Below are positions 25,532 through 33,368 of a DNA stretch of 49,280 nucleotides, one piece after another. The stretch is from JAWWPG01 sp038254365 (lineage in GTDB: Bacteria; Actinomycetota; Actinomycetes; Propionibacteriales; Nocardioidaceae). Positions within the stretch are counted from its first letter, which is position 1. Each line of letters begins with the position of its first letter. A program made the translations under genes and the position numbers. The stretch is from contig JBBSGI010000016.1 of assembly GCA_038254365.1 (NCBI GenBank), forward strand, positions 1-49,280, read 5' to 3'. The notes under the pieces were generated by a model that ran no database searches, had not been told where the DNA came from, and saw only the letters and a program-made list of their open reading frames with translations.

Positions 25532-26175
25532 GATGTGCTCCCGCATCTGATCGTGGTCTGGTTGTCGGGTTTGCTGAGATTATCTACCGACCAGGTCATC
25601 TTGACCAGTCGGACGGTTGCGACGGCGGGAGCCCAGGCCTGCGGCACCGGACCCGCCGGGGAGCGACCGGTGCGGGCGTCCTGGTACTCCGTCGACGGCA
25701 GCCAGAAGCACGCGCCGAGTCTGGCGAGCGTCGGGGACCGGTCGATCACGCTCACCACCTGCACCGAGGGAGTGGTCGGTACGGCGTAGCCGTTCGCCGC
25801 CGCGAACCCGACGACCTGCCGCTGCCGGGCCAGCTCCGTGGGGGTGGTGACCGACACCAGCCGGCGGGTCACCCGCCCGGAGTTGACCGACTCCGCGTGC
25901 GCCTCGACGAAGGAGAGCAACGCGGCGACCGCCCGCGACCGAGGAACTCCGATGCTCGCCCGGACTGTTGCCGGCCCACCCGGCGCTGCCGGCGTGGACG
26001 AGGAGCGGACGGGCGAGCTGGTCACCTGGAGCGGCGGGTTGTGGACCAGCCCCGACGCCGGGTCCGGCGTCGTGGCCTCGGAGCAGCCGGCCAGCACCAG
26101 GGAACCGATCGCCAGAGTCCGAACGCGCCACCGGACCGCCCGGCCGGGTCGTCGCAGGCTCGGGTGCGTCACCAT
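25528..26175 (-). CDS. Lipoprotein of the Tad operon
   Basis: A 215-residue protein with a basic N-terminus, a hydrophobic stretch and the lipobox LVLAGC (Cys at about residue 31), so it should be lipidated and anchored on the outer face of the membrane. The mature region begins with a Ser/Pro/Thr-rich linker and then a compact domain of about 130 residues that I do not recognise. Its tail ends 'WSVDNLSKPDNQTTIRC'. It overlaps the TadG-like gene by 7 bases and the secreted-protein gene by 4 bases, so it is translationally coupled to the pilus genes. A pilotin or wall-spanning assembly role is possible but not shown. Confidence 0.83.
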   Translation of the reverse strand: MVTHPSLRRPGRAVRWRVRTLAIGSLVLAGCSEATTPDPASGLVHNPPLQVTSSPVRSSSTPAAPGGPATVRASIGVPRSRAVAALLSFVEAHAESVNSGRVTRRLVSVTTPTELARQRQVVGFAAANGYAVPTTPSVQVVSVIDRSPTLARLGACFWLPSTEYQDARTGRSPAGPVPQAWAPAVATVRLVKMTWSVDNLSKPDNQTTIRCGSTS

Positions 26176-26981
26176 CCCGACGGCGTGACGGTGGTCGGGT
26201 AGTTCGAGGGGGTCCTGGTGGGGACGGTCTTGGTGACCGTGGTGCTCGGCGGCGGTGGCGGAGGTGGTGGCGGGAGGGTGATCTTGGTGACGTAGCTGGT
26301 GTGCACGCAGGTCTGGCCCATGGTGATCGGGAGCCGGGTCGCGATTCCGCAGACCGTCGTGGGGTAGTCGGTGGGGGGCGGGAAGCTGGTCTCCGACGGT
26401 GCTCCCGAGGTCGGGACGGTGAGCGTCCCGGTGGGGTACTTGATGCTCGGTGGCTGGTCCCCGGGTCCCTGGTCGCCTGCCTCGTTGATGCCTTCCACCT
26501 CGGAGGCGGTCGCGGTCTGTGACACGTGCATGGTGTGGATGCCGATGATGCCGAAGAGCGTCGTGTCGAGCGACATCTCGACGGTCACCTTCACGTACGA
26601 CACCGGCTGGTCGTTCTGGTCCTTGACCGAACCGAAGCCGGTGACACCGCAGGAGGTGATCTCGGCGCTCTCCTGGCGGGCCACCGCACAGAACCCGGCG
26701 ACCTCCGCTACCGACTTCTGCCGGTCGATCACCGGTTGCTGCTGGGTGAGCACCAGCGGGTTTGCGCCCGCTCGGGCCGCCTCTTCCGCGTACGCCCTGG
26801 CTTGCAGCTGGGCGTTGAGCTCTCGTCCTCCGTCGGTGACCAGCCCGCCGAGCAGCAGCAGCCCGAGCGCCATCACGACGACGGCCGGCGTGAGCGCTCC
26901 CCGTTGGTCACGACGGCCCCTCGGACGTGGCCAGTGCGGGTTCTGGCGGGCAGCGAAGCGGAGCGGCGTCGTCGGCATCAT
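26169..26981 (-). CDS. TadG/TadE-like pseudopilin with proline-rich tail
   Basis: A 270-residue protein. The N-terminus has a basic segment 'RPRGRRDQRG' followed by one membrane helix ('LTPAVVVMALGLLLLGGLV'), the TadE/TadG arrangement. A coiled region rich in Ala/Gln/Arg follows. The C-terminal 80 residues are Pro/Thr/Ser-rich and include about nine consecutive prolines (near 26246-26272), resembling a cell-wall-spanning stalk. The ATG at 26981 is part of a TGATG overlap with the preceding TadE gene; a second ATG follows immediately. Family knowledge: TadE/TadF/TadG-like minor pseudopilins support Flp pilus assembly. Confidence 0.85.
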   Translation of the reverse strand: MMPTTPLRFAARQNPHWPRPRGRRDQRGALTPAVVVMALGLLLLGGLVTDGGRELNAQLQARAYAEEAARAGANPLVLTQQQPVIDRQKSVAEVAGFCAVARQESAEITSCGVTGFGSVKDQNDQPVSYVKVTVEMSLDTTLFGIIGIHTMHVSQTATASEVEGINEAGDQGPGDQPPSIKYPTGTLTVPTSGAPSETSFPPPTDYPTTVCGIATRLPITMGQTCVHTSYVTKITLPPPPPPPPPSTTVTKTVPTRTPSNYPTTVTPSGW

Positions 26982-27451
26982 CAGTACGTCCCGTAGATCG
27001 CGGGCATTGGGCTGGAGAACGAGCTGTGCATGACGATCGTCTGGCGGAGGCCCAAGATGGCGAGATCCGACAGGTCGACGGTGCACGTCACGGTGACGGT
27101 GAGCACGTTCAGGCCCTTGGCGTCGTACGGGTCGGAGGCGAGGAACAGGTCGCCGCGACTGGTCGTCACCTGGTGTGACTCGCTGTCCCGGCAGGAGCCG
27201 GGGGCGCTGTCCAGGTCGAGCGCGATCGTCCGTTCCACCGCCGCCTCGGCGGAGCCGAAGTCGCGGTTGGCGGTAGCGCTGCGCGCGGCGTCGCGGGCCG
27301 CCTGGTCGAGGTAGCCCTGCACGTTCGCATGCCGTCCCGCGAAGACGATCAGCATCATCACGGCCAGCAGGACCGGGGCCAGCAGCACCAGCTCAAGGGT
27401 GCTGCTGCCGTCTTCACCGCGGACCAGGCGCGGCCCGACGTCAACCGGCAT
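26981..27451 (-). CDS. TadE family pseudopilin
   Basis: A 156-residue protein with the classical TadE N-terminus: 'RGEDGSSTLELVLLAPVLLA', a charged stretch with the conserved Glu at the start of the single membrane helix (about 18-42). The outer domain has two or three Cys ('GSCRDSES', 'TVTCTVD') and no recognised fold. It overlaps the preceding TadE gene by 11 bases and the next TadG-like gene by one base (TGATG). Expected role: minor pseudopilin processed by the Tad prepilin peptidase. Confidence 0.9.
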   Translation of the reverse strand: MPVDVGPRLVRGEDGSSTLELVLLAPVLLAVMMLIVFAGRHANVQGYLDQAARDAARSATANRDFGSAEAAVERTIALDLDSAPGSCRDSESHQVTTSRGDLFLASDPYDAKGLNVLTVTVTCTVDLSDLAILGLRQTIVMHSSFSSPMPAIYGTY

Positions 27452-27863
27452 CGGGCTGCCCCAGGTCGGGCTGGAAGTCCTCGGTGGACCCGGTGGCGGT
27501 GGCGGTGATCGACATGTCCCAGCCCGGGATGAGGTCGTCGACGGTGCCGGAGACCGTGACCGTCACGCGGTGGGTGCGGGGGTCGTAGGTCGCGTGCGCC
27601 GCCGGCCCCAACAGGGCGCCAAGATGACGCGCCTCGTCGACCGCCGCCGCCTCGATCACCCGTTGCCACTGCGCCGGCGCGCCCTTGGGGGCCACGGTGC
27701 GGAGTTCCGACACCCCCTCCCGGGCGGCCGCAAGTGCGACGTTGCGGCCGTGCATCCACAGCGCCGCCTCGACGATGGCGAAGATCAGCAGCAGGAAGGC
27801 CGGCGCCACGAACGCCATCTCGATGGCGCTGGTTCCTCGCTGGTCGCGCCTGGCGTCTCGCAT
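27441..27863 (-). CDS. TadE family pseudopilin
   Basis: A 140-residue protein that starts at ATG 27863 ('MRDARRDQRGTSAIEMAFVA'), with the TadE-type RG-x-AIE motif and one membrane helix (about residues 12-35). The outer part is short, with 'VTVTVSGTVDDLIPGW'. An open frame continues upstream to 28163 through the flp gene but is out of phase with it and Ser/Arg-rich, so it is rejected. It lies 25 bases behind flp and overlaps the second TadE gene, all on the minus strand. Confidence 0.88.
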   Translation of the reverse strand: MRDARRDQRGTSAIEMAFVAPAFLLLIFAIVEAALWMHGRNVALAAAREGVSELRTVAPKGAPAQWQRVIEAAAVDEARHLGALLGPAAHATYDPRTHRVTVTVSGTVDDLIPGWDMSITATATGSTEDFQPDLGQPDAG

Positions 27864-27888
27864 GACCCGGGTGTCGACCGCGGCTCGA

Positions 27889-28101
27889 CTACTGGCCCTG
27901 GTTCTGGATCTCGTTCCCCTTGTTCTGTACGACGGTGGTGATGATGAGCCCGAGGCCGACTGCCGCCGCGACGACGATGGCCGAGATGATGGCCCACTCG
28001 ATAGCGGAGGCGCCGAGCTCGTTGTGCTCACGCTGGCGCATTGCGTCTCGGCGCAGCATGGCGTAGGCGACGAGCAGACGCGGCATGTCCAACATTCCCA
28101 T
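27889..28101 (-). CDS. Flp-type pilin
   Basis: A 70-residue prepilin. The motif 'NELGASAIEWAIISAIVVAA' matches type IVb (Flp) pilins: cleavage after Gly, Glu at mature position 5, then a long hydrophobic helix. The usual Tyr at mature position 6 is Trp here. After processing the mature pilin would be about 40 residues, forming the Tad pilus fibre. The ATG at 28101 is preceded by AAGGGG at 7-8 bases. Its 184-base upstream gap is the largest within the operon and may carry its own promoter. Confidence 0.88.
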   Translation of the reverse strand: MGMLDMPRLLVAYAMLRRDAMRQREHNELGASAIEWAIISAIVVAAAVGLGLIITTVVQNKGNEIQNQGQ

Positions 28102-28285
28102 TGGGGTGCCCCTTCGGTTGGCGAGTGCCCCCCTACCCTACGACGATTGACCCACGAGGACACAAGGGCCGTTGCCGCCCAAAATGCCCGAGGACGGCGG
28201 CCTACGGAGGTCGGCTGGCGGCAGCTGCGGTCAGAAGATGGTCCGGGTACCCCAGGACAGCAGGAACGCGGCGCCGGGCAGCACG
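28102..28285 (-). promoter_or_regulatory. flp upstream gap with possible promoter
   Basis: This 184-base gap precedes flp and follows the tadC stop. On the minus strand it contains TTGTGT and, 19 bases on, TAGGGT, a possible strong-pilin promoter. It also holds GCCGCC/GGCGGC arms that could form a hairpin behind tadC. I see no gene in it. Confidence 0.3.
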
Positions 28286-28344
28286 TCAGGAGTTCACGAT
28301 CTGGTACGCCGCGGGGAAGGCCAGGAACAGCAGGAACGCGGCGC
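28257..28344. repeat. 18-bp direct repeat flanking the tadC stop codon
   Basis: The 18-mer acagcaggaacgcggcgc occurs at 28257-28274 and again at 28327-28344, 70 bases apart. One copy is inside the last codons of tadC, the other downstream of its stop; the flanks match further with one 1-base indel, suggesting a partial tandem duplication of the gene's 3' end. Confidence 0.75.
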
Positions 28345-29197
28345 AGATCAAAAGCTGCGCGACCAGCATGGACTGGGAGTTCTCCCCGGCCTGACCTTCG
28401 ACGTCGGCGAGCTCCTTGCGGCGCATGGACTCCGCCCGGGCCATCAGCGACTTGCGGATCTTGGCGCCTTCGTCGCCGGCCAGCGCCAGCGCGGAGGCCA
28501 GGTCACGCAGCTCGTCCACCCCGAGCTCCTTGCCGAGCCGGCCCACCCCCTCCCACGGGGTGATGCCGACCACGCGGGCGTTGCTCAGCGCCTGTCGGAT
28601 CCGGGCGATGGCCCAGTGGTCGCCGACACTCGAGGCGGCCATCAGCGCCTCCGGCAGGCCACGACCGCCGGCGAGGTTCATCGCGACGAGGTCGAGGAAC
28701 GAGCCGACCACATGGCGGAAGTCTCGTCGGCGCTCCTCGGCCTCCTTGCCGAGCACGAGGTCGGGCAGGAAGAAGAAGACGACCGCGCCGAGGGTCAGCA
28801 CGGTGGGTACCACGGTGCCGATGCCGATGCCGCCGAGGTTGAGCATGCCCGCCATCAGCGGCAGCCAGACCAGCGCACCCACGCCGAGCAGAACCTTGGT
28901 GCCCATATGCACCGCGAACGGCCGATTCATGATCGCCAGGTCGGTGTGGGTCCGCTCCAGCTTCCAGCCGCGGGCGAGAGCTTCCACCTCGATCCGGGTC
29001 CCGATGCCGAGCCGGGCCCGTTCGACGGCGCTCAGCTCGGCGATGTCGGCGGTAGCCACGTACGGCCCACCGGCGCGACGGCTGGCGTCGATGCGGGCTA
29101 GCGTCGCGGCCACGCCCGGGCGGGGCTGGACGAAAAGCCGCACCAGCAGGAACATCCCGGTACCGGCGACCGCGCCGGCGGCCATGACCAGGATCAT
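28286..29197 (-). CDS. tadC: Tad pilus inner-membrane protein TadC (GspF family)
   Basis: A 303-residue polytopic membrane protein of the type II secretion F family. It has an N-terminal helix, a pair of helices in the middle ('VLLGVGALVWLPLMAGML' and 'VVPTVLTLGAVVFFF') and a C-terminal helix. The cytoplasmic GspF domain contains 'GSFLDLVAMNLAGGRGLPEAL' and 'GVDELRDLASALALAGDEGA', typical of TadC. It overlaps tadB by four bases (ATGA). Role: with TadB it forms the membrane platform driven by TadA. Confidence 0.92.
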   Translation of the reverse strand: MILVMAAGAVAGTGMFLLVRLFVQPRPGVAATLARIDASRRAGGPYVATADIAELSAVERARLGIGTRIEVEALARGWKLERTHTDLAIMNRPFAVHMGTKVLLGVGALVWLPLMAGMLNLGGIGIGTVVPTVLTLGAVVFFFLPDLVLGKEAEERRRDFRHVVGSFLDLVAMNLAGGRGLPEALMAASSVGDHWAIARIRQALSNARVVGITPWEGVGRLGKELGVDELRDLASALALAGDEGAKIRKSLMARAESMRRKELADVEGQAGENSQSMLVAQLLICAAFLLFLAFPAAYQIVNS

Positions 29198-30099
29198 CGG
29201 CCGGGACCTCCGACGATGACCTCGAGCCGGTTGCTTCCGCGGCGCTGGCTCTGCACCAGGAACCGTTCGGGTACGTCGACCCCGGCCAGCCGGCGCAGCC
29301 AGAAGACTCCGGCGGCGTACAGGAGCACCACGATCAGCAGGATGATCTGGCCCAACGTAGTGCCATACGGGTGCAGGTAGGTCTGGTTGAGCAGCACCAG
29401 GCCGCCGGACACGAACAACGTCACACCGACGACGATCTGGACGCTGCGTCGGGTGCTTCGGCGCGCACCCTCGACCCGCCGTCGCAGGTCGAGTTCCTCA
29501 CGCGCCGACTCCGACAGGGCGCTCAGTACCTCACGCAGCCCCGGTCCGCGCAGCCGGGCGTTCAGGATCAGCGCCGCGATGATCAGGTCCGCGGACGGGT
29601 CGTCGAGGTCGTCGGCGAACTTCATCAGGGCGTTCGGCAGCGGCTCGCGGACCCGCAGCCGGTCCACGAGCAGGTTGAGGGCTGGGCGGATCACCGGCGC
29701 GGCGTTCACGGCGGTTGCAGGGATGGCCTGCTCGAGCCCGACGGCGCCGGCGATCGTGTCGCGCAGCGCCTCGGTCCATCCGGCCAGGCCTTCCAGCCGC
29801 TCGATGGCCCGTCGCTCCTCGGCGACGCCACCGAAGATGCGCTTCCAGAAGCCCACCAGCAGCGCCATGGCCACCGCGAGGACGACCCACCGGGTGACCG
29901 CCAGCACGAGCAGGAAGGCGACCAAGGCGAGCGCCACCTGCACGGTCGTCCGGCGGAGGTCGACGCTGCTCAGGCTGAACCGGTCGGGTGTGCTCTCGCG
30001 GGTGCCGGGCTCAGTGCCCACGAAGAACAGCACCAGCAGGAAGATCCCGAGGCCGACCAGCGCCCCCAGCGTCAGGAACAACGTCAGCGTGGTGACCAC
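29194..30099 (-). CDS. tadB: Tad pilus inner-membrane protein TadB (GspF family)
   Basis: A 301-residue membrane protein. The GTG at 30099 follows the tadA stop with one base between them; the longer open frame to 30342 is antisense-like Ser/Arg-rich sequence inside tadA and is rejected. It has N-terminal and mid-protein membrane segments, a central GspF domain ('WTEALRDTIAGAVGLEQAIP', 'LPNALMKFADDLDDPSADLI') and a C-terminal helix pair. TadB partners with TadC in the Tad assembly platform. Confidence 0.92.
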   Translation of the reverse strand: MVTTLTLFLTLGALVGLGIFLLVLFFVGTEPGTRESTPDRFSLSSVDLRRTTVQVALALVAFLLVLAVTRWVVLAVAMALLVGFWKRIFGGVAEERRAIERLEGLAGWTEALRDTIAGAVGLEQAIPATAVNAAPVIRPALNLLVDRLRVREPLPNALMKFADDLDDPSADLIIAALILNARLRGPGLREVLSALSESAREELDLRRRVEGARRSTRRSVQIVVGVTLFVSGGLVLLNQTYLHPYGTTLGQIILLIVVLLYAAGVFWLRRLAGVDVPERFLVQSQRRGSNRLEVIVGGPGR

Positions 30100-30100
30100 G

Positions 30101-31414
30101 TCAGGACCATCCGCCGCCGTGGACCAGCGGAGCGTAGCCGAACTTCTCCAGATCCGGGGCGCATTGGATGGGAGCATGGGCGACGGCGTCCCCGGTGGCG
30201 GGGTCCGGGGCGAAGACCTCGCTGGACAGCACCCGCTCGTCGTGCCCGACGACCTCGCGCACGCTCTCGACGACCCGCTTGAGCGTGCCACCCTCGGAGT
30301 AGTCGTTGGTCTTGCGGAGGAACACGACGAAGTCGAGCGCACCGGCGATCAGCATCTGGGTGGCCTCGATCGGCAACCGCTCCTGGGACTGGATCGCGTA
30401 GGTGCTGATGCGGTTGAACACCTCAACGGACGAGTTGGCATGGATCGTCGAGAGTGACCCGTCGTTGCCCTGGCTCATCGCGTTCAGCATGGTGATGATC
30501 TCGTCACCGAGCACCTCCCCGACGATCACCCGCGCGGGATTCATGCGCAGCGAACGCCGAACCAGCTCGGCCATCGAGACACCACCGAGCCCCTCCGAGT
30601 TCGGCAGCCGCTCCTCGAAGGCCACCACGTTGGGGTGCAGGTCGGGGAACTCTCCCAGACCCAGCTCGAGCGCCCGCTCGACGGTTACCAGCCGTTCCCA
30701 GGGTTCGATCTCGTTGGCCAAGGCTCGGAGCATCGTGGTCTTGCCGGCGTTTGTGGCGCCAGCGATCATGACGTTCTTGCGGGCGGCGACCGCTGCCTTC
30801 ATGAACTGGCCGAGGTCGGGGCTCATCGTGCCGTTCGCGATCAGGTCGTCGAGGAACACCCGCCCGAGCCGCGCCCTGCGGATCGACACCGAGGGACGCG
30901 CACAGACATTCATGACGGCGGACAGGCGCGAGCCGTCGGGCAGCCGGAGGTCGAGCTGCGGGTTCGCCGAGTCGAACGGTCGGCTGGCGAGGCCAGTGTG
31001 GGCCGCCAGCACCTGGATCAGCTCGACCAGTTCCTCGTCGGACTCGGCGACGTCGCCGTGGCGCTCCTCCCGACCGTCGCCGTACTGGACGAACACGTTG
31101 TCGAAGCCGTTGATGTCGATGTTCTCGACCTCGGGGTCGTCCAGCAGCGGTTGCAACCTGCCGACCCCGAAGAGCGCGGAGTGGATGGCGGTCGCGAGCC
31201 CGGCCTCCTCCTCCGCGGTCGGCGGGGTGCGTCCGTCGGCCATCTCCAGCCGGGCGTAGTCCTCGAGGATCTGGATGATCAGCGAGCGGGAGTACTCCCG
31301 CTCGTCGTCGGAGCCCATCGGTGCGACCCCGTTCATCTGGTCGCGGCGCCGCTGCTCGTTGAGCCGGTCGGCCACCTGGACCCGCAGCGTTCTGACCAGG
31401 TCGTGGTCGATCAT
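30101..31414 (-). CDS. tadA: Tad pilus assembly ATPase TadA (CpaF family)
   Basis: A 437-residue secretion ATPase of the GspE/VirB11 superfamily. Walker A is GATNAGKT (219-226, Lys225), and the Walker B region reads 'NPARVIVGEVLGDEIITMLN'. The N-terminal part has the CpaF pattern 'LQPLLDDPEVENIDINGFDN'. Family knowledge: TadA powers extension, and possibly retraction, of Flp pili. The ATG at 31414 overlaps the preceding ParA-like gene by four bases. No other ATPase of this type is in the window. Confidence 0.95.
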   Translation of the reverse strand: MIDHDLVRTLRVQVADRLNEQRRRDQMNGVAPMGSDDEREYSRSLIIQILEDYARLEMADGRTPPTAEEEAGLATAIHSALFGVGRLQPLLDDPEVENIDINGFDNVFVQYGDGREERHGDVAESDEELVELIQVLAAHTGLASRPFDSANPQLDLRLPDGSRLSAVMNVCARPSVSIRRARLGRVFLDDLIANGTMSPDLGQFMKAAVAARKNVMIAGATNAGKTTMLRALANEIEPWERLVTVERALELGLGEFPDLHPNVVAFEERLPNSEGLGGVSMAELVRRSLRMNPARVIVGEVLGDEIITMLNAMSQGNDGSLSTIHANSSVEVFNRISTYAIQSQERLPIEATQMLIAGALDFVVFLRKTNDYSEGGTLKRVVESVREVVGHDERVLSSEVFAPDPATGDAVAHAPIQCAPDLEKFGYAPLVHGGGWS

Positions 31415-32286
31415 GTCGAGGGCCTCCCCTGTGCGCTGAACGAGAACCCTTCCCAGGCCGGGGCATCCGAGGGCGGACCGGAGTCAGCTGGCAAGCCAGG
31501 TTCCTCCTCGGGCGGCACCACGAAGAACGGCGCCACCACCGCCGCGGCTTCTTCGGTCGCCGGCCGGGCGGACCTGACCAGGGGTGTCTTCTCGGCCCGT
31601 CCGGTCACCCGACCCTTGAAGAAGCCCGCGCCTCTCTCGTCGTAGGCGAGATGCCAGATGTGGCGCAACGGCACCTCGGTGCGCTGGAGCGTCTCGCGGA
31701 CCTGGGCGACGGCGTCGCGGGCCTTCGGGTCGGCGACGACGGCCACCGAGATCGGCGTGCCGACCGGGGAGGCTGGATCGAGGACACCGGCCAGCACCGT
31801 GAGCCGCTCGCGTAGGTGGACGACCGACGAAGGCTCGGCCGTGCACACCAACACCAGCAGGCGGGCGGCTCGCAGGACCGCCGTCTGGGGCGTGGTCGCG
31901 CCGATGCGGCCGCAGTCGGCGAGCACGTCCCGGCCGGGAAGCGCGTCGAGCGCGGCCCCCAGCAAGGGCCAGAAGTTCGTCATACCTGCCGCCTGCTCGG
32001 GTACCCGCGGGCCGACGAGCACGTCGAGGCCGCCGATCACCCGCTGGGTGTGAGCCAGCACGAGGTCGGACCGCAGTCCCTTGCGTCCGGCTGCGGCGAG
32101 GCTCAGCAGCCCCCGATCCGGGTCGAGCACGCCACCTGCCGCCTGCTCCATCCGCAGCGGGATGTCGGCACCGGAGGCATCGCACTCGGCGACGATGACC
32201 GGTCGGGGCCACAAGGCGCCCATGGCGAGTGTGGTGGTCGTGACGCCCGGCGAGCCCTTGGCGGAGGCCAGCGCGACGAGTCCCAT
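31411..32286 (-). CDS. ParA/CpaE-like protein with degenerate P-loop
   Basis: A 291-residue protein of the ParA/MinD superfamily. The N-terminus 'MGLVALASAKGSPGVTTTTL' corresponds to the deviant Walker A, but the KGGxGKT pattern is changed to KGSPGVTTT, so the Walker lysine is absent. 'IVAECDASGADIPLRM' matches the switch I region. The C-terminal 40 residues are Pro/Glu-rich. In Tad loci such CpaE/TadZ-like proteins position the pilus machinery and bind ATP with atypical motifs. The ATG at 32286 overlaps the upstream SAF gene stop (TGATG), which excludes the longer frame to 32412. Confidence 0.85.
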   Translation of the reverse strand: MGLVALASAKGSPGVTTTTLAMGALWPRPVIVAECDASGADIPLRMEQAAGGVLDPDRGLLSLAAAGRKGLRSDLVLAHTQRVIGGLDVLVGPRVPEQAAGMTNFWPLLGAALDALPGRDVLADCGRIGATTPQTAVLRAARLLVLVCTAEPSSVVHLRERLTVLAGVLDPASPVGTPISVAVVADPKARDAVAQVRETLQRTEVPLRHIWHLAYDERGAGFFKGRVTGRAEKTPLVRSARPATEEAAAVVAPFFVVPPEEEPGLPADSGPPSDAPAWEGFSFSAQGRPST

Positions 32287-33002
32287 CAGCGACCCGACTC
32301 GGCGGCGCCACCCAGCAGCCCGGACGAGCAGCTCAAGGTGGGCTTGCCCGGCGCCAGGAGGTTCAGGGCGACGTCGCCGTTGGCGGCCGCGGCCGTTAGC
32401 ACGGTGTTGCACTGCGCCGAGACGACCGCGTCGACGATGACCCCCTGCCCGGTGCCGGCGCTCTGGACGTCCCGGACCGCGGCGACCGCGGTGCCCTGGG
32501 CGTCGTTGGTGCCTCCGTCGGGGTTCAGGACCACGATCGTGACGTTGTCGCCGATGGCCAGGCTCGGTGGGTAACGGCCGGGAGCGAGGCTCAGCCCGAT
32601 CCGGCTCGCGTTGGTGGGAAGTGACGGCGCGGTCCCGATCATCTCTGGGACGATCGGACTGCCGGGCAGCAGGTCGGTCTGGGCGAATCTGCCGATCACC
32701 AAGTCACGGCTTCCCGCGACCATGAAGTCTCTACCGCTGCTGGTCGGGAGCTCGATGACCCCAAGGTCACCCGGGGTGATCTGCTCGTTGACCGAGACCT
32801 TGTCCCGGATCACCAAGTAGCTGCTGGTATGTCCCTCGCGTAGGGCCAGCCACCCGGCAAGCACGGCTCCACCGGCGATGAGCAGGACGGCGAGGGCGGC
32901 CAGCGCCGGCCGGCGTTCTCGGGTGGAGGGCAGCCGGGTGGGGGCCTGGGCGGCTGCCGCCCGCTTGCCCTTGCGGCCCGAAGGCTGGTTGGTGACAGTC
33001 AC
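32286..33002 (-). CDS. SAF-domain protein (CpaB/RcpC-like)
   Basis: A 238-residue protein with a basic N-terminus, one membrane helix (about residues 33-54) and an SAF domain starting 'YLVIRDKVSVNEQITPGDLG' (about 65-130). This is the arrangement of the CpaB/RcpC pilus assembly proteins, although those in Gram-negatives act at the outer membrane; actinobacterial homologues are thought to act outside the membrane. The C-terminal region has two Cys. The start is a GTG at 33002. A 47-base gap separates it from the small upstream membrane gene. Confidence 0.87.
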   Translation of the reverse strand: MTVTNQPSGRKGKRAAAAQAPTRLPSTRERRPALAALAVLLIAGGAVLAGWLALREGHTSSYLVIRDKVSVNEQITPGDLGVIELPTSSGRDFMVAGSRDLVIGRFAQTDLLPGSPIVPEMIGTAPSLPTNASRIGLSLAPGRYPPSLAIGDNVTIVVLNPDGGTNDAQGTAVAAVRDVQSAGTGQGVIVDAVVSAQCNTVLTAAAANGDVALNLLAPGKPTLSCSSGLLGGAAESGR

Positions 33003-33049
33003 GGTGCAGTGGCTTCCCGTCGTCTCTTCAGCGCGAGTACTCCGGCACT

Positions 33050-33367
33050 TTACCTACCGACCGGAACAACCGCGTCATGCCCGGGCGCCGGGGCAGCGTT
33101 GGGGTCGGCGCTGTCCAGCGCGCGCAGGACGCCGAAGACCGCGATGATCACCGCCACGACCACGATGCCGGCGACCACCCCTGGCCAGATCCGCCGCTGC
33201 TCGCGCCAGGTGCGCCGCGACCCGTGCAGCAGCGCGGAGACCAGTTGGCGTCGGCGGAGTGCGTCCGCCTCGAGGAGGTACTTCTCGGCGTTGGGCGTCT
33301 TGCGGGCGTTGGGCGGGATCCAAGGCCCGGCTGCCGGCCGTTCGCCCGGGTCGGTGGGTTCGGCCAT
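33050..33367 (-). CDS. Small one-TM protein in the T7SS/Tad operon
   Basis: A 105-residue protein with a charged N-terminal half ('NAEKYLLEADALRRRQLVSAL', then an Arg/Trp-rich segment), one membrane helix (about 63-83, 'IWPGVVAGIVVVAVIIAVFG') and a short Pro/Ala tail. The topology is N-in, with a short outside tail. I recognise no family. The ATG at 33367 follows the stop of the TadZ-like gene after one base, so it is co-translated. It may be an adaptor in the secretion complex; this is inference. Confidence 0.78.
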   Translation of the reverse strand: MAEPTDPGERPAAGPWIPPNARKTPNAEKYLLEADALRRRQLVSALLHGSRRTWREQRRIWPGVVAGIVVVAVIIAVFGVLRALDSADPNAAPAPGHDAVVPVGR

Positions 33368-33368
33368 G

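Noticed and set aside
27864..28163. Upstream extension of the first TadE gene
   Set aside because: It passes through flp out of phase and is Ser/Arg-rich, whereas the ATG at 27863 begins a normal TadE N-terminus.
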